DNA of 64,000 bases, from contig CM043969.1 in assembly GCA_014529385.2 (NCBI GenBank), forward strand, positions 35,030,446 through 35,094,445, given 5' to 3'. The position numbers and the translations under genes were made by a program. Shown one piece after another: positions 44,502 to 55,519 of this stretch (positions are counted from its first letter, which is position 1; every line of letters starts with the position of its first letter). This DNA comes from Adiantum capillus-veneris (Eukaryota > Streptophyta > Polypodiopsida > Polypodiales > Pteridaceae). The notes under the pieces were generated by a model. It searched no databases. It was not told the DNA's origin and saw only the letters and a program-made list of their open reading frames with translations.

Positions 44502-46663
44502 CTCCCCCTCGAGCTCTGCATGTCGCAGAGTCCAAGCATAGTCCGGAAACGTCGAAGCTTCTCAGCTCCGAGGGCCTTGGTAAAGATATCCGCTATCTGC
44601 TCCCCTGTGCTGACGTAGACCAAGTCGATGTCGCCCGCCAACACTCGCTCTCGAACGTAGTGGTAATGGACCTCTATGTGTTTGGTCCTGGCATGGAACA
44701 CTGGGTTCCTAGCCAACTGCATGCTGCTGAGGTTGTCACAATGGATGAAAATCTACTGGTCCACCTGCACTCCCAAGTCCTCAAGTAATGTGCGTAGCCA
44801 AGCTACCTCGCACGCCGCAACTGCTGCACCTCTGTACTCGGCCTCTGTGCTCGATAAAGCAACCGTAGGCTGCTTTTTGCTGCTCCAAGTAACAGCAGCA
44901 CTCCCAAAAGAGAACATGAAGCCACTCGTAGATCTCCTATCAACAATGCTACCTGCCCAATCTGCATCTGTATACCCATACAATGCTAATGGTGCATCTG
45001 CTGCATAGAACAATGCGTAGTCAAGAGTACCTTGCACATACCTAAGAGTGCGTCGTACTCCATCCAAATGTGGCTTCCTCGGAAGTTGCATGAACTGACT
45101 CTCCAAGCCTACTGTGTAGCTCAAGTTTGGCCTTGTGATAGTCAAGTAGATTAGACTACCCACAATCTTCCTGTACATGTTGACATCCTCAACAACATCA
45201 CCCTTCTCTGCACTCAGCTTTGCATTCACATCCAAGGGAATAGAAATTGGCTTACAATCAGCCATACCATACTTTGACAACATGTCCAAAGCATACTGTC
45301 TCTGTGATAGCCATACACCCTCTGGAGTCCTGATCACTTCAATGCCAAGAAAGTAGCGCAACGCGCCTAAATCTTTCATTTCAAACTCCTGTTTGAGAAG
45401 ACCCTTCACATGGTCAATCTCCATAGCATTGTCACCAACAATAATAAGGTCATCTACATATATGGTAATGACCACAATCCCCACATCACTCTCACATACA
45501 TAGAGTGAATGATCAGCATGAGCTCTCCTAAAACCAATACTGACAAGATACTTGGCAATCCTGTCATACCATGCTCTAGAGCCCTGCTTCAAACCATACA
45601 AAGCTTTGAGAAGTCTGCATACATAATCTGGGTAACCTGGATCGACATAACCAGGTGGCTGATCCATATACACTTCCTCTTGCAACTCACCATTCAAGAA
45701 GGCATTCTTTACATCCATTTGATGCATACTCCATCCTCTAGATGTAGCCACTGCTATGACAGCTCTCACAGTCGTCATCTTTGCCACTGGAGCAAAGGTC
45801 TCCTCATAGTCTATGCCATACGTCTGTGCATAACCCTTTGCGACCAGCCTTGCCTTGTGACGCTCAATGTTACCATCAGCCTTATGCTTGGTTTTATACA
45901 CCCATTTATAGCCAATAGCTTTCTTGCCACTTGGCAATGGCACCAACTCCCATGTGTCATTTGCTTCCAATGCAGCCATCTCTTCATTCATTGCATCATC
46001 CCAATGCACATTTCCAACTGCATCCTCAAAACATGTGGGCTCCACATCCTGTATCACCTTAGCCATGTAGGCTTGGTGATGCGCTAGATACCCATCATAA
46101 GTCAATTTTTGAACTGGATTTCTGACTCTATTAGATCTGCGCGGTCCTGGGTCACTCCTTTGCCCTCTAGAATCTTCTTGTACTTTCCTTACACCAGGTG
46201 TCCTGACAGCCGGAATTCCAAATTCCTCATCAAGACTTTGTTCAGAACCATCTGAATCCATGTCTACATGTGAAAAACCTGATGATGCATCAACCATACA
46301 GGGAGGTTCATCAACCTTTTCCTTTCCTTTTCGTGATACATTCCCTGTACCTATTGGTGGAGTAACCTGCGTACGTAGTCTACCATTCCATGGTTTCTCA
46401 ACAGAGCCACGAGAAGAGGACTCTTGTGGTCCACTCAAAACCTGTGACTGTGGCCTCACATTTTGTACAACCACATCATCTTTTACATCAGCCCCAATAG
46501 TGCCATGTGCATTATTGTACCAGCTGCTCATCTCATCAAAGACTACATCTCTGCTCACTCGTAATTCTCGTGTAGTAGGATTGTAGCACCTGTACCCCTT
46601 TTGTTCAAGGGAATATCCCACAAGAATACATTTCTCTGCTTTAGGATCCAATTTCCTACGCAA
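44474..46663 (-). pseudogene. Copia2 outer pol: integrase C-terminus, RT, RNase H
   Basis: A 636-codon open frame from 46663 covers the integrase C-terminal region, RT with YVDDLIIVGDN, and RNase H with YTDADWAGS and STEAEYRGAA. A TAG at 44753 (after VQVDQ) cuts off the last ~90 residues, which stay recognisable to 44474. The 5' side is severed at 46663, where the inverted copy begins. The remaining upstream part lies at 50858..53008. Confidence 0.92.
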
Positions 46664-46937
46664 TTACATGGTATCAGAGCTTGGTGCAGGCAAGAGAGGC
46701 TAAGAGAGCAAGAGCATCACAATCCCTTCGTTCGCAATCCACGACCAGATGCCGAAGTTTCTGAACAGGTCTCCAAAGTGCAGTATACAGAGATTTACTG
46801 TACAAGTACAGTGGTTGTATGTACGCTTGATTGTGGACACTCGTTGAGTGTAGAAAGCGTTACAGGAACCACGATAGCAGGTTCAGCAGATTTGCAGGTT
46901 TTTGTAGATTGCAGCTATTTTGTCTTAGTGCTTCAAG

Positions 46938-47840
46938 ATGTCTGACGGTTTCAGTCAGATTGTCACTGAGAAGCTTGAGAAAAATAACTACCCTGCATGG
47001 AAGTTCAGAATAACAAATTTCCTAAAAGGAAAAGGTTATTGGGACTATGTAGAAGGAGACAATGAAAAGGAACCAGAGATTCCCGAGGCAAATGCTACAG
47101 CAGAACAAAGGAAAGCTTTGAGGGACTGGCAACAAGGCCAGAGCAAAGTGATGTATTGGCTGTCTATGAGCATCACAGATGGCATGATGGGCTATCTACA
47201 GGATGCTGAAACCCCCGCCATTGCATGGAGAAACTTAGGCAGAGTGTTCGAGGTGAACACCAAGGCCAGGAAGCTTCAACTAAAGTCGGAGCTAAATCAG
47301 GTTAAGAGGAACAACCTCTCAATCAATGATTATGCCTTGAAGATCAAGAGTATCATTGAGGCTCTTGGATCTATTAAAGTCTCAGTGGAAGATGATGACA
47401 TTGTCCGTGCATGCTTGGATGGTCTAGGAGATGAGTATGTACATTTTAGGTCTTCCATGAATACAAGAGACGACATCCCCGTGTTCCAAGATTTGATTTC
47501 TATGCTTATTCTTGAGGAGAAGAACCTTGACACATCTTCTTCTCATGGCAGAAATAATTCTGAACAGGCCTTCTATTCTAACTCCAACAGAGGTAGAGGT
47601 AGAGGTCGTGGTCGAGGCCCAAGGGGTTGCAGGGGCCAATTTCTGGAAGGTCAATCAAATCAAAACAATACAGGTGGCAGGGGAAACCAGTCTCAAGGCA
47701 GGGGGAGTCAAAGAGGTCGTGGTGCACGATCAAGCAGGCAGCAACATACTCCAGATAGTAGAGAATGTTGGACTTGTGGTGAAAGAGGTCACATGTCACG
47801 TGACTGTCCAAAGGGAAAAACAAGTAGAAAGAGAGAATAG
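46938..47840 (+). CDS. Copia gag (inverted inner copy)
   Basis: 300 codons, starting MSDGFSQIVTEKLEKNNY. An N-terminal helical capsid domain spans residues 1-190. An RGRGRGRG-rich stretch spans about 215-265, and a zinc knuckle CWTCGERGHMSRDC lies near 283-296. A TAG ends the frame where the Copia1 and outer Copia2 sequences continue with Gln into protease, so the true product was a longer gag-pol. This is the cleanest gag copy in the window besides 51515..53008. Confidence 0.85.
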   Translation: MSDGFSQIVTEKLEKNNYPAWKFRITNFLKGKGYWDYVEGDNEKEPEIPEANATAEQRKALRDWQQGQSKVMYWLSMSITDGMMGYLQDAETPAIAWRNLGRVFEVNTKARKLQLKSELNQVKRNNLSINDYALKIKSIIEALGSIKVSVEDDDIVRACLDGLGDEYVHFRSSMNTRDDIPVFQDLISMLILEEKNLDTSSSHGRNNSEQAFYSNSNRGRGRGRGRGPRGCRGQFLEGQSNQNNTGGRGNQSQGRGSQRGRGARSSRQQHTPDSRECWTCGERGHMSRDCPKGKTSRKRE

Positions 47841-47997
47841 GGCAACTATGCATCTACTAGCAGAGATGCAGATGACAGCAAAAACGAGTGCATGTTTGTT
47901 ATGCAGCATGTAATGAATACAATGACTGCAGAGAATTCCACCCAAGATGATGTTTGGTATGTGGATTTAGGTGCCTCTAATCACATGACGTCTCGTG

Positions 47998-48093
47998 GAG
48001 AGTGGTTTAGAGATATGCGCAAACCAGATGTGTCAGGCTATGTGCAGACAGGAGATGATACATCTGGTTTGCGCATATCTCTAAACCACTCTC
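47998..48093. repeat. 34-bp perfect fold-back in the inner copia copy
   Basis: Arms 47998..48031 and 48060..48093 are exact reverse complements around a 28-bp loop. The second arm replaces about 200 bp of protease coding sequence present in the outer Copia2 copy, after which the normal sequence resumes at TCACAGAGGGCAAATGTG. This is the pattern of an inverted template switch. Confidence 0.92.
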
Positions 48094-48114
48094 TAAATCA
48101 CAGAGGGCAAATGT

Positions 48115-50848
48115 GTGGGCAGAATGTTTACGCTGAATGTAGACATGCCTGAGGTAAAAGCTGCATTATTTGCACAGGGCACAGGTGTTGTGGCTGATGT
48201 TGACATTTGGCACAAACGCATTGGCCATGTCAATGAGCAGAGATTGCGCAGCATGCAATCAAAACAGATTGTAAAAGGTTTGCCCAAATTCAAGGTGGAT
48301 GGTATGCATAAAGTGTGTGCAGCATGCCAGTTTGGAAAACAGTCAAAGGGCTCATTTCCACATGAGCGCAATGTATGTAAAAATCCACTTGAGGTGGTGC
48401 ACACAGATGTTTGGGGTCCAACCGATACTGCAAGTATAAATGGTTGCAGGTATTATGTCTCTTTCATTGATGACCATACAAGGAAACTATGGGTCTACTT
48501 CATGCGTAACAAAAGTGAAGTGTTTGGTCACTTTCAAGACTTCAAAGTCATGATTGAGAAGGAGACAGATATGCAAATCAAGACATTGAGGTCAGATGGA
48601 GGGGGAGAGTACTTCTCCAATGATTTTTCAGATTTTCTGCGAATGCATGGTATACACAGGCAGTTTACATGCAGATATACTCCACAACAGAATGGGGTCG
48701 CAGAAAGGAAAAACAGTCACATTGCAGAGGTTGCACGTGCATTGATGAATGAGAAGAACATGCCTCATCATTTCTGGGCTGAAGCTGTAAATACATCTGT
48801 GTACATTATGAACAGGACACCTACAGCTGCGGTGCATGATGTAACACCTGAGGAAAAGTTTACAGGTACAAAGCTTGATTTGGCACACTTGAAAGTGTTT
48901 GGCTGCATAGCTTACGTGCATGTACCAGATGAGTTGCGTAGGAAATTGGATCCTAAAGCAAAGAAATGTATTCTTGTGGGATATTCCCTTGAACAAAAGG
49001 GGTACAGGTGCTACAATCCTACTACACGAGAATTACGAGTGAGCAGAGATGTAGTCTTTGATGAGATGAGCAGCTGGTACAGTAATGCACATGGCACTAT
49101 TGGGGCTGATGTAAAAGATGATGTGGTTGTACAAAATGTGAGGCCACAGTCACAGGTTTTGAGTGGACCACAAGAGTCCTCTTCTCGTGGCTCTGTTGAG
49201 AAACCATGGAATGGTAGACTACGTACGCAGGTTACTCCACCAACAGGTACAAGGAATGTATCACGAAAAGGAAAGGAAAAGGTTGATGAACCTCCCTTTA
49301 TGGTTGATGCATCATCAGGTTTTTCACATGTAGACATGGATTCAGATGGTTCTGAACAAAGTCTTGATGAGGAATTTGGAATTCTGGCTGTCATGACACC
49401 TGGTGTAAGGAAAGTACAAGAAGATGCTAGAGGGCAAAGGAGTGACCAAGGACCGCGCAGATCTAATAGAGTCAGAAATCCAGTTCAGAAATTGACTTAT
49501 GATGGGTATCTAGCGCATCACCAAGCCTACATGGCTAAGGTGATACAGGATATGGAGCCCACATGTTTTGAGGATGCAGTTGGAAATGTGCATTGGGATG
49601 ATGCAATGAATGAAGAGATGGCTGCATTGGAAGCAAATGACACATGGGAGTTGGTGCCATTGCCAAGTGGCAAGAAAGCTATTGGCTGTAAATGGGTGTA
49701 TAAAACCAAGCATAAGGCTGATGGTAACATTGAGCGTCACAAGGCAAGGCTAGTCGCAAAGGGTTATGCACAGACGTATGGCATAGACTATGAGGAGACC
49801 TTTGCTCCAGTGGCAAAGATGACGACTGTGAGAGCTGTCATAGCAGTGGCTGCATCTAGAGGATGGATTATGCATCAAATGGATGTAAAGAATGCCTTCT
49901 TGAATGGTGAGTTGCAAGAGGAAGTGTATATGGATCAGCCACCTGGTTATGTCGATCCAGGTTACCCAGATTATGTATGCAGACTTCTCAAAGCTTTGTA
50001 TGGTTTTAAGCAAGGCTCTAGAGCATGGTATGACAGGATTGCCAAGTATCTTGTCAGTATTGGTTTTAGGAGAGCTCATGCTGATCATTCACTCTATGTA
50101 CGTGAGAGTGATGTGGGGATTGTGGTCATTACCATATATGTAGATGACCTTATTATTGTTGGTGACAATGCTATGGAGATTGACCATGTGAAGGGTCTTC
50201 TCAAAGAGGAGTTTGAAATGAAAGATTTGGGCGAGTTGCGCTACTTTCTTGGCATTGAGGTGATCAGGACTCCAGAGGGTGTATGGCTATCACAGAGACA
50301 ATATGCTTTGGACATGTTGTCAAAGTATGGTATGGCTGATTGTAAGCCGATTTCCATTCCCTTGGATGTGAATGCAAAGCTGAGTGCAGAGAAGGGTGAT
50401 GTTGTTGAGGATGTCAATATGTACAGGAAGATGGTGGGTAGTCTAATCTACTTGACTATCACAAGGCCAAACTTGAGCTACACAGTAGGCTTGGAGAGTC
50501 AGTTCATGCAACTTCCGAGGAAGCCACATTTGGATGGAGTTCGACGCACACTTAGGTATGTGCAAGGGACTCTTGACTACGCATTGTTCTATGCAGCAGA
50601 TGCACCATTAGCATTGTATGGGTATACAGATGCAGATTGGGCAGGTAGCATTGTTGATAGGAGATCTACGAGTGGCTTCATGTTCTCTTTTGGGAGTGCT
50701 GCTGTTACTTGGAGCAGCAAAAAGCAGCCTACGGTTGCTTTATCGAGCACAGAGGCCGAGTACAGAGGTGCAGCAGTTGCGGCGTGCGAGGTAGCTTGGC
50801 TACGCACATTACTTGAGGACTTGGGAGTGCAGGTGGACCAGCAGATTT
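48115..50848 (+). pseudogene. Copia integrase, RT and RNase H (inverted inner copy)
   Basis: An open frame of over 900 codons from 48115. GAG pre-integrase HKRIGHVNEQ with the CAACQFGK finger comes first. The integrase core has VHTDVWGPTD, SDGGGEYFS and PQQNGVAERKN for D, D, E. RT has MDVKNAFLNGE and YVDDLIIVGDN near 50140. RNase H has TDADWAGSIV and LSSTEAEYRG. The coding sequence is intact across all three enzymes but lacks an intact protease (fold-back deletion), the last ~90 residues and LTRs. Beyond 50848 the frame runs into filler and antisense outer sequence, to a chance stop at 50920. Confidence 0.9.
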
Positions 50849-50857
50849 GCACGTTTT

Positions 50858-53008
50858 TACATGCACTTAAGCTATGCAGCCAAACACTTTCAAGTGTGCC
50901 AAATCAGGCTTTGTACCTGTAAACTTTTCCTCAGGTGTTACATCATGCACCGCAGCTGTAGGTGTCCTGTTCATAATGTACACAGCTGTATTTACAGCTT
51001 CAGCCCACAAATGATGAGGCATGTTCTTCTGATTCATCAATGCACGTGCAACCTTTGTAATGTGCCTATTTTTCCTTTATGCGACCCCATTCTGCTGTGG
51101 AGTATATCTGCATGTAAACTGCCTGTGTATACCATGCATTCGCAGAAAATCTGAAAAATCATTGGAGAAGTACTCTCCCCCTCCATCTGACCTCAATGTC
51201 TTGATTTGCATATCTGTCTCCTTCTCAATCATGACTTTGAAGTCTTGAAAGTGACCAAACACTTCACTTTTGTTACGCATGAAGTAGACCCATACTTTCC
51301 TTGTATGGTCATCAATGAAAGAGACATAATACCTACAACCATGTATACTTGCAGTATCGGTTGGACCCCAAACATCTGTGTGCACCACCTCAAGTGGCTT
51401 TTTACATACATTGCGCTCATGTGGAAATGAGCCCTTTGACTGTTTTCCAAACTGGCATGCTGCACACACTTTATGCATACCATCCACCTTGAATTTGGGC
51501 AAACCTTTTACAATCTATTTTGATTGCATGCTGCGCAATCTCTGCTCATTGACATGGCCAATGCGTTTGTGCCAAATGTCAACATCAGCCACAACACCTG
51601 TGCCCTGTACAAATAATGCAGCTTTTACCTCAGGCATGTCTACATTCAACGTAAACATTCTGCCCACACATTTGCCCTCTGTAATCAGCTTACAGCCATT
51701 CTGGAAATCTTCTACATAACAGCCATTTGGATTGAAGCGAACCTGCAAACCCTGCTCAACCATTTGTCCAACAGAAACAAGATTCTTTGTAATGTTTGGG
51801 ACATGAAGTACATCTGCTAAGTACTTTGATTTCCCACTCTTCGTATTTAGAGGTATGTCCCCTACATGAGCAATGGGGTGAGCTGTGTCATCTCCTGTCT
51901 GCACATAGCCTGACACATCTGGTTTGCGCATATCTCTAAACCACTCTCCACGAGACGTCATGTGATTAGAGGCACCTGAATCCACATACCAAATATCATC
52001 TTGGGTGGAATTCTCTGCAGTCATTGTATTCATTACATGTTGCATAACAAACATGCGCTCGTTTTTGCTGTCATTTGCATCTCTGCTAGTAGATGCATAG
52101 TTTCCCTGTTCTCTCTTTCTACTTGCTTTTCCCTTTGGACAGTCACGTGACATGTGACCTCTTTCACCACAAGTCCAACATTCTCTACTATCTGGAGTAT
52201 GTTGCTGCCTGCTTGATCCTGCACCACGACCTCTTTGACTCCCCCTGCCTTGAGACTGGTTTCCCCTGCCACCTGTATTGTTTTGATTTGATTGACCTTC
52301 CAGAAATTGGCCCCTGCAACCCCTTGGGCCTCGACCACGACCTCTACCTCTACCTCTGTTGGAGTTAGAATAGAAGGCCTGTTCAGAATTATTTCTGCCA
52401 TGAGAAGAAGATGTGTCAAGGTTCTTCTCCTCAAGAATAAGCATAGAAATCAAATCTTGGAACACGGGGATGTCGTCTCTTGTATTCATGGAAGACCTAA
52501 AATGTACATACTCATCTCCTAGACCATCCAAGCATGCACGGACAATGTCATCGTCTTCCACTGAGACTTTAATAGATCCAAGAGCCTCAATGATACTCTT
52601 GATCTTCAAAGCATAATCATTGATGGAGAGGTTGTTCCTCTTAACCTGATTTAGCTCCAACTTTAGTTGAAGCTTCCTGGCCTTGGTATTCACCTCGAAC
52701 ACTCTGCCTAAGTTTCTCCATGCAATGGCGGGGGTTTCAGCATCCTGTAGATAGCCCATCATGCCATCTGTGATGCTCATAGACAACCAATACATCACTT
52801 TGCTCTGGCCTTGTTGCGAGTCCCTCAAAGCTTTCCTTTGTTCTGCTGTAGCATTTGCCTCGGGAATCTCTGGTTCCTTTTCATTGTCTCCTTCTACATA
52901 GTCCCAATAACCTTTTCCTTTTAGGAAATTTGTTATTCTGAACTTCCATGCAGGGTAGTTATTTTTCTCAAGCTTCTCAGTAACAATTTGACTGAAACCG
53001 TTAGACAT
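50858..53008 (-). pseudogene. Copia2 outer gag, protease and integrase N-terminal part
   Basis: A 497-codon frame from 53008 (MSNGFSQIVTEKLEK) to a TAG at about 51515. It contains capsid, RG-rich stretch, CCHC knuckle, protease (IWYVDSGASNHM) and pre-integrase. After the stop (QSK*IV) integrase continues at 51502..51077 (HTDVWGPTD, SDGGGEYFS) to another stop, then to the junction with the inverted copy at about 50858. Two nonsense codons break an otherwise complete polyprotein. Confidence 0.9.
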
Positions 53009-53263
53009 CTTGAAGCACTAAGACAAAATAGCTGCAATCTGCAAAAACCTGCAAATCTGCTGAACCTGCTATCGTGGTTCTTGTAACGCTTTCTACACTC
53101 AACGAGTGTCCACAATCAAGCGTACATACAACCACTGTACTTGTACAGTAAATCTCTATATACTGCACTTTGGAGACCTGTTCAGAAACTTGCATCTGGT
53201 CGTGGATTGCGCACGAAGGGATTGTGATGCTCTTGCTCTCTTAGCCTCTCTTGCCTGCACCAG

Positions 53264-53275
53264 GCTCTGATACCA
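53264..53275 (-). other. Copia2 primer-binding site (initiator Met tRNA)
   Basis: Minus-strand TGGTATCAGAGC directly after the 5' LTR; the same as in Copia1 and in the inner copy. Confidence 0.88.
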
Positions 53276-53597
53276 TGTAAAGAATGAGGATGCAAGAGAG
53301 CTACACAAGACAAGCACAAAGCACACAGAGATGGAAAGCTTCTTCTTCTTCTTTATAGAAAAGAGAGTACAAAATGACTAAGTGCTAAAGCTGAAAAGTA
53401 ACACATATGTACATGCGGTCACTAAGTGTGAACTCGCTAGAAGTGTACTAGGCTGGCACTATAAGTGTAGTCCAGCTGTAGAATCACTGGCAGAGATCCT
53501 CCGTGTCGGTCACCTAACGCGCCAGTGAGTAAATGCCATAAGCGGCCAAGATCCGTAGTGGATGCCAGCTCAAGGTGTAGAGCTCGACATCTCAACA
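53276..53597 (-). repeat. Copia2 5' LTR
   Basis: 322 bp, the partner of 44180..44501; TSD GGAAC follows at 53598..53602. Confidence 0.93.
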
Positions 53598-53735
53598 GGA
53601 ACCATCGAAAGCCGAAGGACGATTGTGGCTGGTGGGAGGAAGACTTCGAGTAGTAAGCGGAACAAGCGTCTTGATAAGAGAGGCCGTCGGCGAGAAAGTC
53701 CTCTATGGTTCGATAGCCGGGCGTGGAAGAGGATG
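53598..53735 (-). pseudogene. CACTA3 TNPA-like gene, upstream part
   Basis: One minus-strand frame is free of stops (DTASSSTPGYRTIEDFLADG) and continues through FGFRWFRD. Across the TSD it joins AVHDPYLERAYRAQAEWL on the other side of Copia2. This supports a coding sequence interrupted by the insertion. No start codon is seen before it, so an upstream exon or an intron boundary is likely. Confidence 0.45.
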
Positions 53736-54055
53736 CCGTATCCTACAATTTGACAAAAAAAGGGACCCTAATTAACATTGGATTCTAGTCAAAGTGAGAT
53801 TCTTTATTGCATAGGATTCCTCCCTGCATAGGACTCCTTTTATCTCCTATTTAAGAAATGGTTTGTGTGCTTATTTTTTTGCATCCATTTAGAGTGTGTG
53901 TGTGTGTGCTTCTAATTAATCTATTGTGTGTGTGTGTTAGTGTGTGGCAAAGAAATTAATCTAGTGTGTGTGTTGGCCCTTAATCTACCGTTGGGCTTCT
54001 CGGTGACCATTGGGGTCTCAATCAACATCATCGCACACCCACATGGAGGTATGTT
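53736..54055. other. CACTA3 inter-gene region, left part
   Basis: AT-rich with short TG runs at 53897..53910 and 53926..53938. No gene is visible. It may contain the promoter of the minus-strand TNPA-like gene. Confidence 0.5.
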
Positions 54056-54059
54056 TTGG

Positions 54060-54935
54060 TATGCTTGTAACGCATGCACACTAATGCTTGCATTAGTGTG
54101 TGTTTGGGCAAGCATTAGTGTGAAAACATACTAATGCATGACCAAGCATACACTAATGCAAGCGTTAGTGTGTGCTTGTAACGCATGCACACACTAATGC
54201 TTGCATTAGTGTGTGCTTGTGCACTAATTAGTGTGTGAAAACACACCAATGCATGCACACATTGGTGCTCGCATGCATGCATTGGTGTGTTTTCACACAC
54301 TAATTAGTGCACAAGCACACACTAGTGCAAGCATTAGTGTGTGCAATTTTTTCACACACCAATGCTCACAATAGTGTGTGCTTGTGCATGCATTAGTGTG
54401 TAGACACACTAATTTGTGCACAAGCACACACTAATGCAAGCATTAGTGTGTTCTAGAGAGATATGCACACTAACGCTTGCATTAGTGTGTGCTTGGGCAC
54501 AAATTAGTGTGTGGAAACACAGTAATGCAAGCATTAGTGTGTGATTGTGCACAAATTAGTGTGTGAAAACACACTAATTTGTGCAAAATCACACACTATG
54601 CAAGCATTAGTATGTGCTTGTAATGCATGCACACACTAATGCAAGCATTAGTGTGTGCTTGTAACGCATGCACACACTAATGCGGGCATTAGTGTGTGAT
54701 TGTGCACAAAATAGTGTGTGAAAACACATTAATTTGTGCACAATCACACACTAATGCAAGCATTAGTGTGTGCTTGTAATACATGCATGCACTAATGCGG
54801 GCATTAGTGTGTGAAAACACACTAATTTGTGCACAATCACACACTACTGCAAGCATTAGTGTGTGTATAATGCATGCACACACTAATGCTTGCATTGGTG
54901 TGTGATTGTGCACAAACGAGTGTGTGCGTGTGTGT
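54060..54935. repeat. Palindromic array based on CACACTAATGC / GCATTAGTGTG
   Basis: About 25-30 half-sites, most paired as 11-bp arms around AA, TT or GG centres, so each pair is a near-perfect palindrome. Spacers are CTTGTAACGCATGCA, CTTGTGCACAAATT and similar, themselves often palindromic (TGTGCACA, GCATGC). Reading frames here encode only Thr/His/Cys-rich repeats. The array lies between two divergent transposase genes. Confidence 0.9.
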
Positions 54936-54980
54936 ACAATGTGTGTGTATGCATTGTGTGTGTGTGCAATGTGTATGCAT

Positions 54981-55013
<33 letters not shown>

Positions 55014-55031
55014 TTGTGTGTGTGTGTGTGT
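54936..55031. repeat. (TG)n microsatellite
   Basis: Interrupted TG dinucleotides with ATGCAT insertions, directly downstream of the palindromic array. Confidence 0.9.
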
Positions 55032-55499
55032 AGAAGAATGAGAAGAAAGAGAGAGAGTTCGAGCACTTACAGTCGTGACCTCGATCTGTTGGATATGGTG
55101 GGGATGGAGATGAAGAGAGTAATAGAGCTCGGAGATGGAGAGGGAGAAGGAGAGAGAGCTTGGAGATGGAGAGGGAAACAGGCCCGCGCAGAGAAGGAGC
55201 TCACTTTTGAATTTTTGGCATTCAATTTTGCAGGGGCACGTAGGTGCCCCCTTTATATAAAAAACTTTGTTGTAAATTTTACCGCGTCTATTACCTCGTC
55301 TTTTCCCGCGCCTATTACTGCTTATATTACCGCGAAAAGCTGTGATGAGCCGTTAAGGTTACGCCGACTGGATGACCTCTTGTACCCACCTCTTTACCTT
55401 ACAGTCCCCTCTATCTTTAATGAGTGTCAGTCATGTGAGTACCAACATTCTTGATTCTTCTTTTTCTTTTTTTTTTTTTCTTATTTAGTGTGTGGTCTC
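55032..55499 (+). promoter_or_regulatory. CACTA3 tnp2 upstream region with subterminal-type repeats
   Basis: Contains TTTATATAAAAA (55251..55262), a possible TATA box. It also has several TTACCGCG/CGCGCC motifs (55278..55335) like those in the element ends. Promoter-proximal TNPA sites occur in En/Spm, so a regulatory role is plausible but inferred. Confidence 0.45.
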
Positions 55500-55519
55500 A
55501 TGTGCAGGTCGATTGGGAT

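Larger units (their letters stand above)
46664..50848 (+). mobile_element. Inverted LTR-less internal copy of the copia family
   Basis: Begins TTACA (last five LTR bases) plus TGGTATCAGAGC (46669..46680, PBS). It then runs through gag, protease, integrase, RT and RNase H and stops at CAGCAGATTT (50848), before the end of pol, the polypurine tract and the LTR. Nine unrelated bases (50849..50857) precede the outer element, which has lost about nine bases at the junction. No TSD flanks the insert. Integrase-mediated insertion would carry LTR ends, so reverse-transcription recombination or self-integration is more likely. Confidence 0.88.
44180..53597 (-). mobile_element. Copia2: copia element containing an inverted LTR-less copy of itself
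   Basis: 322-bp LTRs at 44180..44501 and 53276..53597 differ at four positions, all C-to-T or G-to-A. TSD GGAAC is perfect (44175..44179, 53598..53602). The outer element, minus strand, is interrupted between 46663 and 50858 by a plus-strand copy of the same family's internal region (46664..50848). That copy starts with the last five LTR bases and the PBS and ends just short of the polypurine tract. Without it the outer element would be about 5.2 kb. The family is the same as Copia1. Confidence 0.93.

Noticed and set aside
54689-55066. Thr/His-rich minus-strand frame (125 codons)
   Set aside because: Produced by the palindromic array and TG repeats.
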